Below, piece after piece: positions 40,010-51,820 of a DNA stretch of 64,000 nt. The stretch is taken from assembly GCA_024529925.1 (NCBI GenBank), contig JAFEUB010001021.1, positions 1,008,501 through 1,072,500 on the forward strand, in the 5' to 3' direction. Position numbers and translations under genes: made by a program. The notes beneath the pieces are model-generated. The model saw only the letters and a list, made by a program, of their open reading frames with translations, did no database searches and was not told the DNA's origin. Source of the DNA: Ophthalmolycus amberensis. Taxonomy: Eukaryota > Chordata > Actinopteri > Perciformes > Zoarcidae. Numbering within the stretch: the first letter of the stretch is position 1; every line of letters starts with the position of its first letter.

Positions 40010-41905
40010 GACCCTGCTGCTTCCCAAGTCCATCCTGCTCTGCTCCCCTCCTGCCCCCTGGTCCCACAGCCCCTTGCCTCCCCATACTTTCTACCCCAGC
40101 TTGATTGGGTTTAAGGCTACACCTGCCGTTTTTTTTGTTGGTGTCGGGTCGTGGAAGCGTCTGTGTGGTGGATCCCTGCTACTTCTCAGCATCTTCCCTG
40201 TGCTCTACCTTTTAGAAGGCTTCTGCGCCTAACTCTTATTGGCTTCTTCTGAACCCTAACCCTTTACTTAACACATTCCTCCTTCCACTTTCTCAAGTAC
40301 TCCTGCTTTAATTCTGTGGGTCTATCTATCCTAGTCATGCTGTCTCTTCTCCCTCGCCCTCTTCCTCTCTCTCTCACTGTTTGCTTCTGGACTAACAGTA
40401 GCTGCTTTGGTTATACTTTAACACATCTGGGAACTTGCTCCGAACACCCCACTGTGTAATACCTTCCCACCCTCAAGTCAACAGTCGTCTACCGACGGCT
40501 GCTTGTCACCGTATCTCCATGTATCACGTCGATGGCACTGGGAATGACTGTAGAAGACATTCTGATTGTAGTGCTGTTTTTACACTGTGACGTGGAAAGA
40601 TAGGAGACCAATGCGATTTCAGTTTGCCTTTTATGTATGGATACTATTTACAGTATATGTAAGAGGGGGTGTATCTATACAATGCCTCGTACTTTGGTGA
40701 CGCTTGACTTCCAAAGAGCAAGAGCCTTTCACGGAAGGTCTCTGCAAAATATGTATTGCACTGTCCCATTCTCTTCCTGTGTGAAGCCGTGGCCCTGGTT
40801 TGCCGACAGAGAAATGTGTCTTTCTGTTCTCTATCTCCGCTCTGCTTAAGGACAATTTATTTTAGGAGGTTTTTGCCAATCTATTTGTTTTTTTTCAAGC
40901 TCCACGCTTAAAAGAAGGGATGTGTTTGAAAAGTAGTGCAACAAGCCCAGTGTTTGTTGAGATTCTTTTCTTTTTCTCCGTTGGGATGTATGCGCCTGGT
41001 TCTTCTGCTGTCATCACACTTAACATTTGACCTGTCGTAACTCGTATTGCGCCTCAGTGTGCTGTAGATTTAGGAGGAGCTTCCTTACCTAAGCCCTTAT
41101 AACAAACATCAAGCGGTATGTGAAGCTGCTGTTTTCAGTACTTTGGCTGTCTTCATTACTGTTATCTACAAATAACCACCCAAACCACCCAAACCACCCA
41201 AACCAATATTTACTTTATTACAGCACTTGGCATCTTATGCGTCTCTGTTATGCTGACAGGTCAAAGTGACGTGTGTTGGAGTGTGCACTCTTTTTTTTTT
41301 TGTTTTACCATCTGCAGTTTGGTGTTTTCTTTGTGGGTTTGTACAACATCTCAATTTCTGTTATAGAAACAATGCATGAACCAGTTCTATCCCAAAATGC
41401 TATTCTGAATGCAAGACAGTCATAGTCCACAACCCGCCCGACGGGTAAAGGAATTAACCCGATGACTAGTCGTGTGTCAGCGAGTGTTTCTCATTAGGCA
41501 TGTGTGAACATCTGGAATGACCCTGGTCTCTCCTGCTGTGTCTTTAGCTCAAACATGTTTTCCAAACCAAGGGATCGTCATCATCCCCACTTATTTTTGT
41601 GTGTCTTGCAGTCCTGACATCCCGAGAGTCGTCATGGAGGTAAAACATGGATCGCAGGGCCAAAGGAAAGTTGTTCACTGTTCTGTCACCGTCGCCTCTT
41701 ATTTAACCCCTTTCTTTGTAACTCTTTAATCGACCAGGATATACATACTGTATATACATAAGACAAATATATTTACGGACTTTTGCTACTGTAAACACTG
41801 CAAAGTATCTGTATGAAATGTAAATTAATTTAGAAACCTTTTACCTAGAGCAATTACTATTACTGTGTATTTAAATATATAATAAAAATGTGCATTGTGT
41901 TTTTC
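40010..41905 (+). terminator. rassf7: RASSF7 3' UTR with poly(A) signal
   Basis: The first strong AATAAA after the TGA (40007-40009) is at 41881-41886, which would give a 3' UTR of about 1.9 kb. The stretch has no coding frame of note. It contains a short AACCACCC tandem (about 41176-41205) and T-runs. An earlier, weaker poly(A) site may exist. Confidence 0.5.
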
Positions 41906-43158
41906 GATAATATTTTGTTGAGTCATTGTTTTTCTTAATGCCCTGTTTGTGGAGTCGCATTTTATTTTAATCATCCTTACAACTACAGTAACTAGGAGTG
42001 GAGGCACAGCACATCTAGAACACCCCGCAGTAAATAATTAACACACCAGTGTGCACTTTCTAAAAACGACAGTACCGTGAAGCTCCTATGTGACATGCAT
42101 TATGAATGTGTTATACTGAAATATGCATGCTCTCCTCGTGTGCTACGTGGATCCTTTGATGCACAATCATTCCTGGCCGTCTTATACCCGGCATACGTAC
42201 ACATTTGGCTGATCGAAAGTTCACAAAGTGCATCCTTTGATGCAGATGGAAATGTGGCGGACATCCTGGTACCGCACACCCTGAGCTGATGTGGGTGATG
42301 TAACAGAGTATATCTACAAGACATGTGACCATAAAGGCACAAGGGCCTAACATCCTTTGTGAGAGCTGACTATAGATGTTTTTAATTGTAAATGCACATT
42401 GTTGATAGTCTATTGTGTAGCTATACTATTAGTAAGAAATGGTGTCTTTTTTTTTAGCACCATTGTTTAGTTATTTTCTGTAATTAGTTGTTAGCTGACA
42501 AATCGAACCTTGGCGTGATGGAATAAACACAGTTGCATAAAGTCGGGCTTCTGCACAACACTTTTGTCCTCCACCCCTTTCCTGTTTCTTTACCCTGGAG
42601 AGTAAATATGCTGGCAGTTACACACTGAGTGACGTGAGCTGCTTTGTGCTCTGGCTAACCCCGGAGTGAAACCCTGCTGATTTCTATAAATACTCTCATC
42701 TGGTCTGACTTGACAGGTAGAATTCCAAGCAGCCACATATCTTCTTCCAATTTAAATATATACACACATTTAAATAAGAAATTCAAATTTTTGTATCAAT
42801 CATTTCCATTTTGTGCCATTGTTGTTCATGCTTGACAAGTACGTGACCTGTTCGGTTTAGATATTACGATTAATTATGTAGAATTGGATTTTACTGAGAA
42901 GATTTAGAGCTGTCTGGCCTGGCAGGGGGTTAGATAAGCTGTTTAATTCCCACTGTCTGAGCAAGACCACAGCATGGTGCAACGCTGACACCTACCTGTG
43001 GACAGGAAGGACATGACACATACTCGTGAAGTCAAATATAAAGTCTTTCTTTGTATTTCAAACCTACTACCTTCCCCTTGAAAGTAATGATCCCTTATAA
43101 AGTTGGGAAAAAAACTTGGTCCAGTGTTGTACATGTATTTTTTCCCTATTATCCTCAG

Positions 43159-43365
43159 AGTGAAATTTATCCAACCACACCCACTTCAAATCTAAACCCA
43201 GAAGACTCCAATCTAAACGGGACATTGCCAGATTACCATGATGCTTTGGGACACCACGGTGAGGGAATTGTTATTGCTCATTCAACGGCACCAAGTCTAC
43301 TTTCGGAGGAGTCGGATGAGTGCAAAAGGAGTGGCAAAGCTGAACGTTTGACCACTTTTGTATGA
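43159..43365 (+). CDS. Orphan candidate terminal exon, product unknown
   Basis: A good acceptor (pyrimidine run tttttccctattatcctcag, ending 43158) leads into a phase-0 open frame of 68 codons that ends in TGA at 43363-43365. The predicted peptide is hydrophilic, rich in Ser, Asn, Asp and Glu. It ends in TTFV, which would fit a class I PDZ-binding tail. I do not recognise the protein. No upstream exon with a phase-0 donor could be supported between the RASSF7 poly(A) site and here, and no clear poly(A) signal follows closely. It may be a chance frame or the relic of a lost gene. A frame this long is expected by chance several times in 64 kb. Confidence 0.18.
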   Translation, partial: SEIYPTTPTSNLNPEDSNLNGTLPDYHDALGHHGEGIVIAHSTAPSLLSEESDECKRSGKAERLTTFV

Positions 43366-43974
43366 AAACTGATCGATGCACATTTAGAAAAGGCAGCGGG
43401 TGTCTGGGAAAGGACCTGCTCGTTGCTGGACGAGAGTGAGCATCTGCACGTCCACATTATGATGATGAATGAGGGCCACAAATTAATGAGTCTGACATGC
43501 TGCACTTATCTATTCCTCTGTGTCACAGGGAGTCATCATGCACTGATGGAAATGAAACAACCTCACTGATACCAAGAAATGCATTACATAGTAAAACAGA
43601 AAGACAAAATGATGCCACAGTTGATTTGAGCAGAAGTTTTACTTTCACTTGACGGATACCTATTACAAACAAACATGGTACATAATGCTTGGAAACAATT
43701 GACTGGGAGACATTTTAAAATAACTGGGAAACGTATTCTTCTACTGTAAAGGGGTGGACACATTACTGTATTTTCTCCATCCAAGTTTTTATAGTAATAT
43801 GCTAATTTTTGAGGAGGGCCCCCAATGAACCTCTTCTGACCTCAAAAAGTCGTGTTGAGCAGGCCCGTCCCAGAAATGTGCACGGGACATGATCAAGAGG
43901 GGGACTGCTTACAGATGTAGGGGTTTGTCTGGTCCGGCTGTGGCTGGTTCTTGGACGAGAAGTGTTCCCAAAAC

Positions 43975-44046
43975 CAGGTTAGCCGCTGTCACACGCACAG
44001 TGGAACTGGTAACTGGCACAATGTGCGTTAGTCAGTGGCTTACCTG
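43975..44046 (-). ncRNA. mir210: mir-210 microRNA hairpin
   Basis: Read on the minus strand, 43979-44000 gives the miR-210-3p mature sequence (seed and core CTGTGCGTGTGACAGCGGCT). The opposite arm, at 44019-44040, gives AGCCACTGACTAACGCAC followed by ATTG, the fish-type 5p strand. The arms pair along their length. The lower stem extends further through CAGGT/ACCTG (44042-44046 with 43975-43979), and the loop lies at about 44001-44018. miR-210 is the main hypoxia-induced microRNA; HIF-1 drives it, and it represses iron-sulphur scaffold ISCU and other mitochondrial targets. In human the gene also lies between RASSF7 and PHRF1 on the opposite strand to them, which matches here. The host transcript is not visible as ORFs. 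Confidence 0.95.
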
Positions 44047-44793
44047 CTTTTAGATCTCAGATATCATAACCATGAGCACACACACAACCTGTGGTGTAAT
44101 AAAATAGTAATATATCAGAAATACATAGTCAACACGCAGTGAGGAGATTAGTGGTATTTAACATCACTCATGCTTAGAAAATTACGTTATCTAAAGTATG
44201 TAGACAACATCAAATTATCGAACAATTCAAATATTTTATAAATCTCTTCAATCACCAATTATCCTAACTCTGTAACAAACTGTAGCCTACACGTCATTTT
44301 ATTTAAAGCTGGTTCACTTTATGTTTTTAGCTACCGAAATACATTAAAATGCTTTCAGTTTCAATTGTAATGAAAAAGTTCCAAAATAATAAGTAATTAA
44401 ATCGGACAAGTGTAAATAAAATGTAAAGAGAAAGTATATCTAACGGTAATGGTCTGTTCGATGTGGCCTATTCATCCAGCCCATATAGAATAAAGAATAG
44501 TGTCAGATAAAGGGAGCGACTTACCAGAACCCAAGTTTTCTTTTGTATTCATTGTAAAAGAAAAAAACTATTTCATTTCCGCCGACAGGACCCAACCATC
44601 TATCAATCAAAACATCCAAATTATTTTTCCTCTAAAAGAAATCACTGTGCATGGTTAAAGTTAGGTGCATTTTGATGATATAGTATTGCCCACACCGACA
44701 CTAAGTTCAGTTCTCGCACTACCCTGCCCACTCCCCTGCAGCTGCAACCAGACCTGATTATGCACATTAGAAAGAAACTGGCGTCACGCACAG

Positions 44794-44901
44794 CCAATGG
44801 GCGGCCGCGTTCAAGCTGAACGGCCCACCTATTTTAGATAATCGACGAATATAAATCTCCCGGAGGTGGGTGTGATGAGGCCAGCAGGTTCAGTTGACTC
44901 G
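44794..44901 (+). promoter_or_regulatory. Promoter-like cluster with CCAAT, GC box, TATA and a splice donor
   Basis: Within 110 bases in the + direction there is a CCAAT box (44794-44798, AGCCAATGG) running into a GC-box-like TGGGCGG (44798-44804). A TATA box ATATAAAT follows (44849-44856). About 45 bases beyond it is a strong donor, GACTCG/GTGAGT, with the last exon base at 44901. A cAMP-element-like gcgtcacgc precedes it (about 44781). The spacing fits a TATA-driven start near 44880 and a first exon of about 20 bases. No target gene on the + strand is obvious before PHRF1. CCAAT and GC boxes also work in reverse, so it could serve the mir-210 transcript on the minus strand. Confidence 0.4.
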
Positions 44902-45789
44902 GTGAGTTATAGTTGGGGTGCGGCGCGTTCAGTTCTGCACGTCGTACATTAGGAATAAACCATTCCGTTATTAACAGTTTCCTGTCCTCACCGATTATTG
45001 CAACCAGGAACATGACACCGTTTTCTTTACCCTTAAATAGATGACATGCGATGTGACAGCTGTTACTGGGGGCGGGATAGGTGTAGTTTAAACCGGTTTG
45101 ACAAAAGTCGCCCCTACCCCTACAGTGTGAAGTGGTTGAACTCGGCTTGCTTATGTACAGCGTTGCCATGAGCGGAGTGTGGATGTGCACGTACCAAGGA
45201 TGCCGCATGGCAGTCTGATCTGATGATGACGAGGTGGTGGAGGAACTAAATGAGTAACGGAGAGTTAGGAGTCCACGACATTAACACATTGTGTAGCATT
45301 TGAAACTACAATTCAGATTTTAATTTGTTTAAACCTCAGAATTTCAACAACACATGAAAAAAGTTAGTTGGATTGGGAACTTTAATACCATTGTACTCCA
45401 TTACTCACTTAGATAATTGCAATATCATACCATGGATGTTATAGTATTATTATCCACAACAATTATCGTCATGATTAATTGTAAAAACAACCACAAAAAA
45501 CAACAAACACAACTCATTTGTAGATGTATGCAACAATGTCACGTCATTGACCCCCACTTCAACTTGTCAGCTGGAACATGATATTCTTTCCATGTTTTAT
45601 TTTATAATATCAAACAACTTTTGCAGTTTAGGTTGGTGTATTCTAGAGCTTTATTCTGGACAGTTTTTGACTGTATATAAAGCCTGTGGGATTATCCACA
45701 GCCAGGATACACATAACCCCATGACATAAAGTAGCAAATCAGGATTACATTAAATTATGTAACCTGCTGGGTTTGCAAAATCAGAGTTA

Positions 45790-45806
45790 CCGCTAGGGGG
45801 CGACAG
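45790..45806 (+). promoter_or_regulatory. CTCF-like binding site
   Basis: CCGCTAGGGGGCGACAG matches the CTCF core (CC-A/G-C-x-AG-GGGGC) very closely. It sits between mir-210 and the PHRF1 promoter, where an insulator would separate the two oppositely oriented units. Weaker look-alikes are at about 39310 (minus), 56069 and 6190. Confidence 0.5.
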
Positions 45807-46239
45807 CGGCCCTTATTTTCTGTAGGCCACTCACTGCCCTCACTTATTACCCCAGTACACTTTTAGATTGACCCCCATGCACTAATTAGTGTGACGTGTA
45901 CTTCATAACTACAGGCTATGTAGGCCTACTGCAACCAAGGCCAGCTGTGTGAAAGTTGTTACCATCATTTGAATCCCTGCTGTTGCGAGTTTGCTTGTGT
46001 GTTTTACTTTTGTTACTGTTTGAAATTAATAATTTGCATGCTTTTTAAAATTTTAAATATCAGCCTGTACTCCAAAACTAGCACCACAGAACCTTTGAAA
46101 TGTGTTTTCTCGTGTTAGCCCATGTATTAAAATAACTGCCTGTAATGTGATTGAACAAACTATAATATACACACTAATAGATGTAAATATTGTGTCTATT
46201 ATATCCATTCACGCGCAGCCTACTGTGTCTGTATGACTG

Positions 46240-47266
46240 ATCTCACTTAAACGAGTACTGTCTCTTTAAGAGTCACAGAGTGCACTCTGTCTTTTCCGTC
46301 TTTAGCCAGCCGGTGGTGTCAGTCAACAACCGTGGAGACTTCAAATAATACCGCAAATCACTGAGTAGGTTAGGTTTGAATCAATATGAAATGCTCGAGT
46401 AGGACACTGCAGTCATGAGGGTTGAATGATGAATGTTGTACTGCTACATTAACGTTAACGTTACCCCACAAAGTGAGTGCTTTTGGCTGCAGAGTCCGAG
46501 GGTGGTGGTAGTTGACTTTCGCTAAATTTAGCTATTGTGAGGCTAGCTAACACGCTACACTGAGACTAATGTTACTTGCTAGCATAATTTGTTCTTTAAG
46601 AACGGCGTTACAGGTTAGTCCCATATTACTGTCAGTGCAAATATCTGTAATATATATATATTTACATGCACACTGCATGTGTAGTTTATCCGAGGCATAG
46701 ACGAAACGATCCGTTTGGTGCTGCGCTTTCTTCTTTGTTTACAAATGTAGCATAATCTGCAGGTTGATGCTAGCCAACGAGCTGCTGTTAGGTGACTAGT
46801 TCCCATTTGTCTTCAAACAATACAAATCAGTTGCAAAATCCGTGTAATTTAAAGCTTTCTGAAAATAGTTTCTGAGCTACACAGGAGCTCCCAAGTGTCA
46901 CTCGTGGTTAGTAAGAATATCTTTGGCTGTACCAGTAAGCACATGTTTGATGATCATTTCCCCTCACTGCTCAAGGGCTCGGGGAAACACATCAGCTTGT
47001 CATTGTGGTGGAATATCTTTCCTTCATCTCCTGTCCATTAATAAGCAGTGAGTTGACTGGCTTAGGCTACATGCAACCTTCACACTTAAATCCTAATGAG
47101 AATCTATCAAACCCAATCGTGTGATAATCGTTGAACATTTTGTACACAAGAATAATCCAGACATTTTCTGTTGCAAACACTGTCTGCAATTCTGGTCCAT
47201 CTTTGAAGGATTCCTCTTAAAGCAAAGCTGTCAGAAGTTGTTGGGCCGTTTTTCTGATGGTCAGCC
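46240..47266 (+). promoter_or_regulatory. phrf1: PHRF1 promoter / 5' region
   Basis: This is the stretch just upstream of the PHRF1 start codon. It holds a perfect 16-bp palindrome at 46275-46290 (ACAGAGTGCACTCTGT), a pyrimidine-rich initiator-like ttttccgtcttt, and a possible donor CACAAA/GTGAGT near 46469 that could end an untranslated first exon. The acceptor of the coding exon is not clear, so the UTR structure is not resolved. The ATG at 47267 has a good Kozak context (tcagccATGG). Confidence 0.4.
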
Positions 47267-50200
47267 ATGGATGAAGATGACAGCCAAGATGAGCTGATCA
47301 ACCGCAGCGCGTCCCAGAGCAAAGGAAAAAGGGCGGCGCTGTGGGCCATCTCAGGTAGCTTTGTGTAACATGTTTATGTTTAAGACAATGAGCTGATTAA
47401 ACCATGAGTACATTTGTACTTCAGAGTACAGTGCCAAACATACCCAAATGTTTTTAACACCTCGTGCATTTGTGTTCCTCTTAGATGACTCGGACAGTGG
47501 TGAAGAGGAGTCTGAGGAGGGAGAATCTGACAGTGGTGAGGAAGAACAGGAGGGTCATCTAGATGGAGAGGATGATGACGACGATGAGGAGGAGGAGGAG
47601 GAAGAGAATGAAGAGGAGGATGGTAAGAGTGACAGACTTTTTACAAGATCATCATATAGTCTGATTAGTCTTTGCTCAACTTGTTTCACTGATTAAGGTT
47701 TTTGTAATTACAAAACACTAAAGTCTCAAATTTGTAGATTCAACCCACGCGTTATTGATTTTCTGTAATGTGTAGTGGTTGATTTTCGTCGTCGATGACC
47801 AGCTGCTTTGACTTCATGACTTTTGTTCAAACCATTCAACTGTATACGTGAAAGAATAGTTTGCCCACTAGTTAACACACACTTTCTGTCTTTTCTAACT
47901 CCTCGCTGTGGCTCCAGACTCTTTTTCCCTAGCTTTGGGACGCTCAGGCTAACTTTACTCAATGTTTGGGTTCAGGCTCATTGCGCCTGGGTTTCTCTGT
48001 GCGAGGTGCCGGTACTTCCTCCACCTCTAAACCGCCAAGGTTTAGGTTTAAGCGATTCAAGTTATATCTAAAAGAACATTATGATAAATTGCCACACCAA
48101 ACGTAAAAAGCCTTTTGGTTTTGCTTGTGGCGTTGAATTAGGAAAAATAAGCTTCTGCAATATACTACACACGTATGGCGTGAAGTATATCAGTATTTGC
48201 CCACTACTTTGTGTTTTGTGTTACTTTGTGCTGAAATAACCTCTTTCAGTGTCGTATGTTTAGTACATTCACAATAGATTTCTACCCACTTTCATCAGAT
48301 GAGGACGAGGAGGGAGATGCTAAGGCTGAGGATGGAGCTTTCGGGGGAACCTCTGTTGATCTCACAGGGATGAGCTCGGATGAGGACGCGGAAAAGTGTC
48401 CCATCTGCCTGAACTCATTCAGCAGCCAGCCTGTTGCAACGCCCGAGAGCTGCGAGCACTACTTCTGTCTTGACTGCATCCTTGCATGGGCCAAGGTGGG
48501 TCTCACGTAATGTGGTATGAGCCCGAGGAGAAAGCACCTCGTATCATTTGATTAACAGTAAATACTCTGCAGTTAAGAAGCATCTGTTGTAGAGGAAGCT
48601 CAATAACGTTTTTTGTTCTCTGTTGTTTAGAATGCAAACTCGTGTCCCGTCGACCGTATTGCCTTCAACAGCATTTACCTAAGAAAATGTTATGGAGGCA
48701 AAGTGATGAAAATGGTGAGTGCATTCAGTCTTGGTAGCATAACTTGTGGAACATTTGTTGAACCAGTTTAAGCTATATACGTTGTGTGGGCTGAGTGTTT
48801 ACGTGGGGTTTGTGATGTCTGCTTCCTTTTTAGATCACAGTACAAAAGCCTGTGAAGGAGGGGCTCGAGGAAGTAATAGATCTGGACCTGGAGCAGACCA
48901 GCTGTGAGGTCTGTGGGGGCAGTGACCGGGAGGACCGTCTCTTGCTCTGCGATGGCTGCGATTCTGGGTGAGATGGATATTAATAACCTAAATAACCCTG
49001 TCTTATTGTTTTGAAAGTCCGCTTTTATTCAGCCTTTATTACAGCCTTTTGTTAGATTTCTTATCGTCAGAGAAATTAGTTATGCCTTTTTGTTCCATAG
49101 GTATCACATGGAGTGTCTCACGCCACCTCTGGACTCTGTTCCAGTGGAGGAATGGTTCTGCCCTGAGTGTGAAGCCAGCAATCGTCACTCAAGTACGCCT
49201 TTTAAGTTATTTGCCGTTCTAAAAATGTCCTCAAACAATATTTTGGACTTTTTCTTTTTTTTTTGAGAGTCAGACGTTTCAATCTTTTTGTCTCAGGGGG
49301 TTCAGCTGAAGAAGTGAGTGATACAGAGAGCCTGCCGTCTACTGCCCGCCCTGCCACCAGTCGCCCCCAGTCCGGTGCTGCAGGTCCCACCAGAGCCATC
49401 GCCCGAACTCAGCAGAGTGAGAGGGTTCGAGCTAATGTCAACCGACATCGCATCACACAGGCACGCACGTCCCAGGTTTGGCATGAGGCGTGACGCTTCA
49501 GTCTTGGCTTACTTTCTAACTTAACTTCCACAGCGTGTATATATATGCAGGCTGAATCTCGCAGAAATGTCCTGATGTTCCGCAAGGTTTGTTGTTGTGT
49601 AGATGTAGTTACTGATGGCATTCATGACTCACTGAGTTGTGCGTTTGGGTAAATGTACTGTCGTGCTGCTGACAGCAGAAATGGCGGCATGCGGTTTTGA
49701 CATTTGTTGCGTTTGATTGGTGATTGAAATGCATGTGTGTGTTTTGGGAGTTGCGTTGAGGCAGCAATGGTTTGTGAAAGCGAACGTGTGGAGTAATGCA
49801 AACTTCATCTTCCTAGTTGGCTCCCACGTATCTGGTTCAGTCCAATTGGCTGGATGACACTATTAATGCTGTGGTGTCTGGGCTCAACACGGCCGTGTAC
49901 ATACGGGACTTAACACCTCGCGTCCCTTCTAGCAGCAGGCGTAAGACCGGTAAGTTAGCGCAAATCCAAATTCGCAACGGCTTTCTGATAGAGTTAACGT
50001 AATCACATGCACACAACATGAACAGATGTAGTGGAAGGAAAAGCAAGAGATGGCTGTGAGGCCAAAATCCTGATGTTTGTGATCAACTGTACAGGGAGGC
50101 GCAGAAAGGTGAGAAGAAGGAAGACGTCTTCTGCCAAAAGCGGTACAGGAGTCAAGAGGAGGAGACGGAAAGTGAGACGGACTAAATCCAGAAGAAAGCT

Positions 50201-51781
50201 GGTGAGTCAGTCTTGAGATCCACATGATTTGGTTTTAAATGTTTCACTCGATGAATCCAACACGGAATGTAAACCGTGAATAAATGAATTAAGATTATTT
50301 ATAATAATTGCTTCCTATGAATAATGAAGAATCATTTTATTGATCTCGTAGTTGTACGATGCTTTTCTCTCTGGATAAACACTACCTATGTTTTCCCGCT
50401 AGATGTTGAAGAAGGCAGCCACTCCTCGAAGCCGTATTGCTAATATTCTCAAAATTGCAAAGGACAAGAAGAGCTCCTCGCTTCCTACCGTGTATCGGCC
50501 GTCAGAGCAAACGCTGAGCAGCATGCGTGCCGACATAGGTGCAGCATCCCTCTCCATCTATGGAGATCCATTCGACCTGGATCCATTTGTGGAGCGGTAA
50601 GAAGACTTGTGCATATTGCAGTGCTGACCCAAATACCAAATTCAGATATCTTATGTTTTTAATATTGTATAATAAGCATGTAATGAATAGAGAGGGTTGC
50701 TAGAGCCACTCACATACTGGTCTAGTGGTCCTGACTCCTTAGCACAGTAACTCCTTTGCACCAAGCTTTTTCTTATTATTTATGGTGTAAAATGCTATCA
50801 CCTATATAAGTATAGCACGTGTGTGGATTGTGTATATTTCTCTGTTTTGTGTTTGTATGTAGCTGAGCATATACAGTGTTAATTATGAAATAATTGTGCC
50901 TTACAGTGTTGATTTGAGCAGTGAGGAGGGAGAACAGCAGGCCCGCGTTACATCGCTGCTGGAGGCCAAGAGACGAGGGATCTCTCGCTCCGCTCTCCGC
51001 TCTCACCAGCCTGTAGCTCGACCGGTCACTGCAAGCCTGTCCAGGTAACAGGAGGTGTAAGGGTTGGTTATCCAGAACCGGTTCTGATCGGGAACTTTCC
51101 ATATTTATAGCTAACTGAGTAACATGTTAATGCTTATCAATCCCCTAGTATGACCAAGACTTTACTGTAGCACGGTATAGGGATACAAGGTTGTTTAATG
51201 CCCTCAACATGAGCTGCAATGATCCAGAAATCACCCAACGTTGATTGGTCGAAATGATTGTAAGCAATGTGCATCACTTGATTAGAGATATTTCTCACAA
51301 AGTATCTTGCTTTTTATGACACATCAGTTTATGGCAGTCTAAATCTGCTGAATGTAAAGGTGGTTTATTGTGCTTTGACATGTTTCGTTTTTTCTTTTAA
51401 ATAAAAAACCAAATGTAATCAGTTAAGATAAGAACCACAAATAATGAGCAGATTAAAAACTTTAATTATTAAACAACAATTCCAAACACTGCTAATGTGG
51501 ATGAAGTTACAAATCATAGTTACTTGTAAATGTGACATGTGAGGTGTCTTGTCTGTCTCATCAAGCTAAATGGACACTAAAGAAATATGCTCGATCTAAT
51601 CAAAGGTTTTCTTTGCTTTACCAGGAGAGGTATGAATGTGCACCAATCAGAGGGGGCTGTGGAGGCGGCTCCTGTGCCCGACCTCCTGGGCAGCATCCTA
51701 TCGGGACAGAGTGTCCTCTTGATGGACAGCTCTGATATCGTTATTAACCGGGATGGTTCCCTTAAAGCTATAAAGCCAAGT

Positions 51782-51820
<39 letters not shown>

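Noticed and set aside
42077..42289. 70-codon ORF downstream of RASSF7, with two copies of ATCCTTTGATGCA
   Set aside because: No domain or splice signals. The near-repeat (about 42150 and 42231) is short and may be chance.
44834..45208. 124-codon minus-strand ORF overlapping the promoter-like cluster
   Set aside because: No recognisable domain, and the composition looks non-coding; the segment is better explained as promoter and upstream mir-210 sequence.
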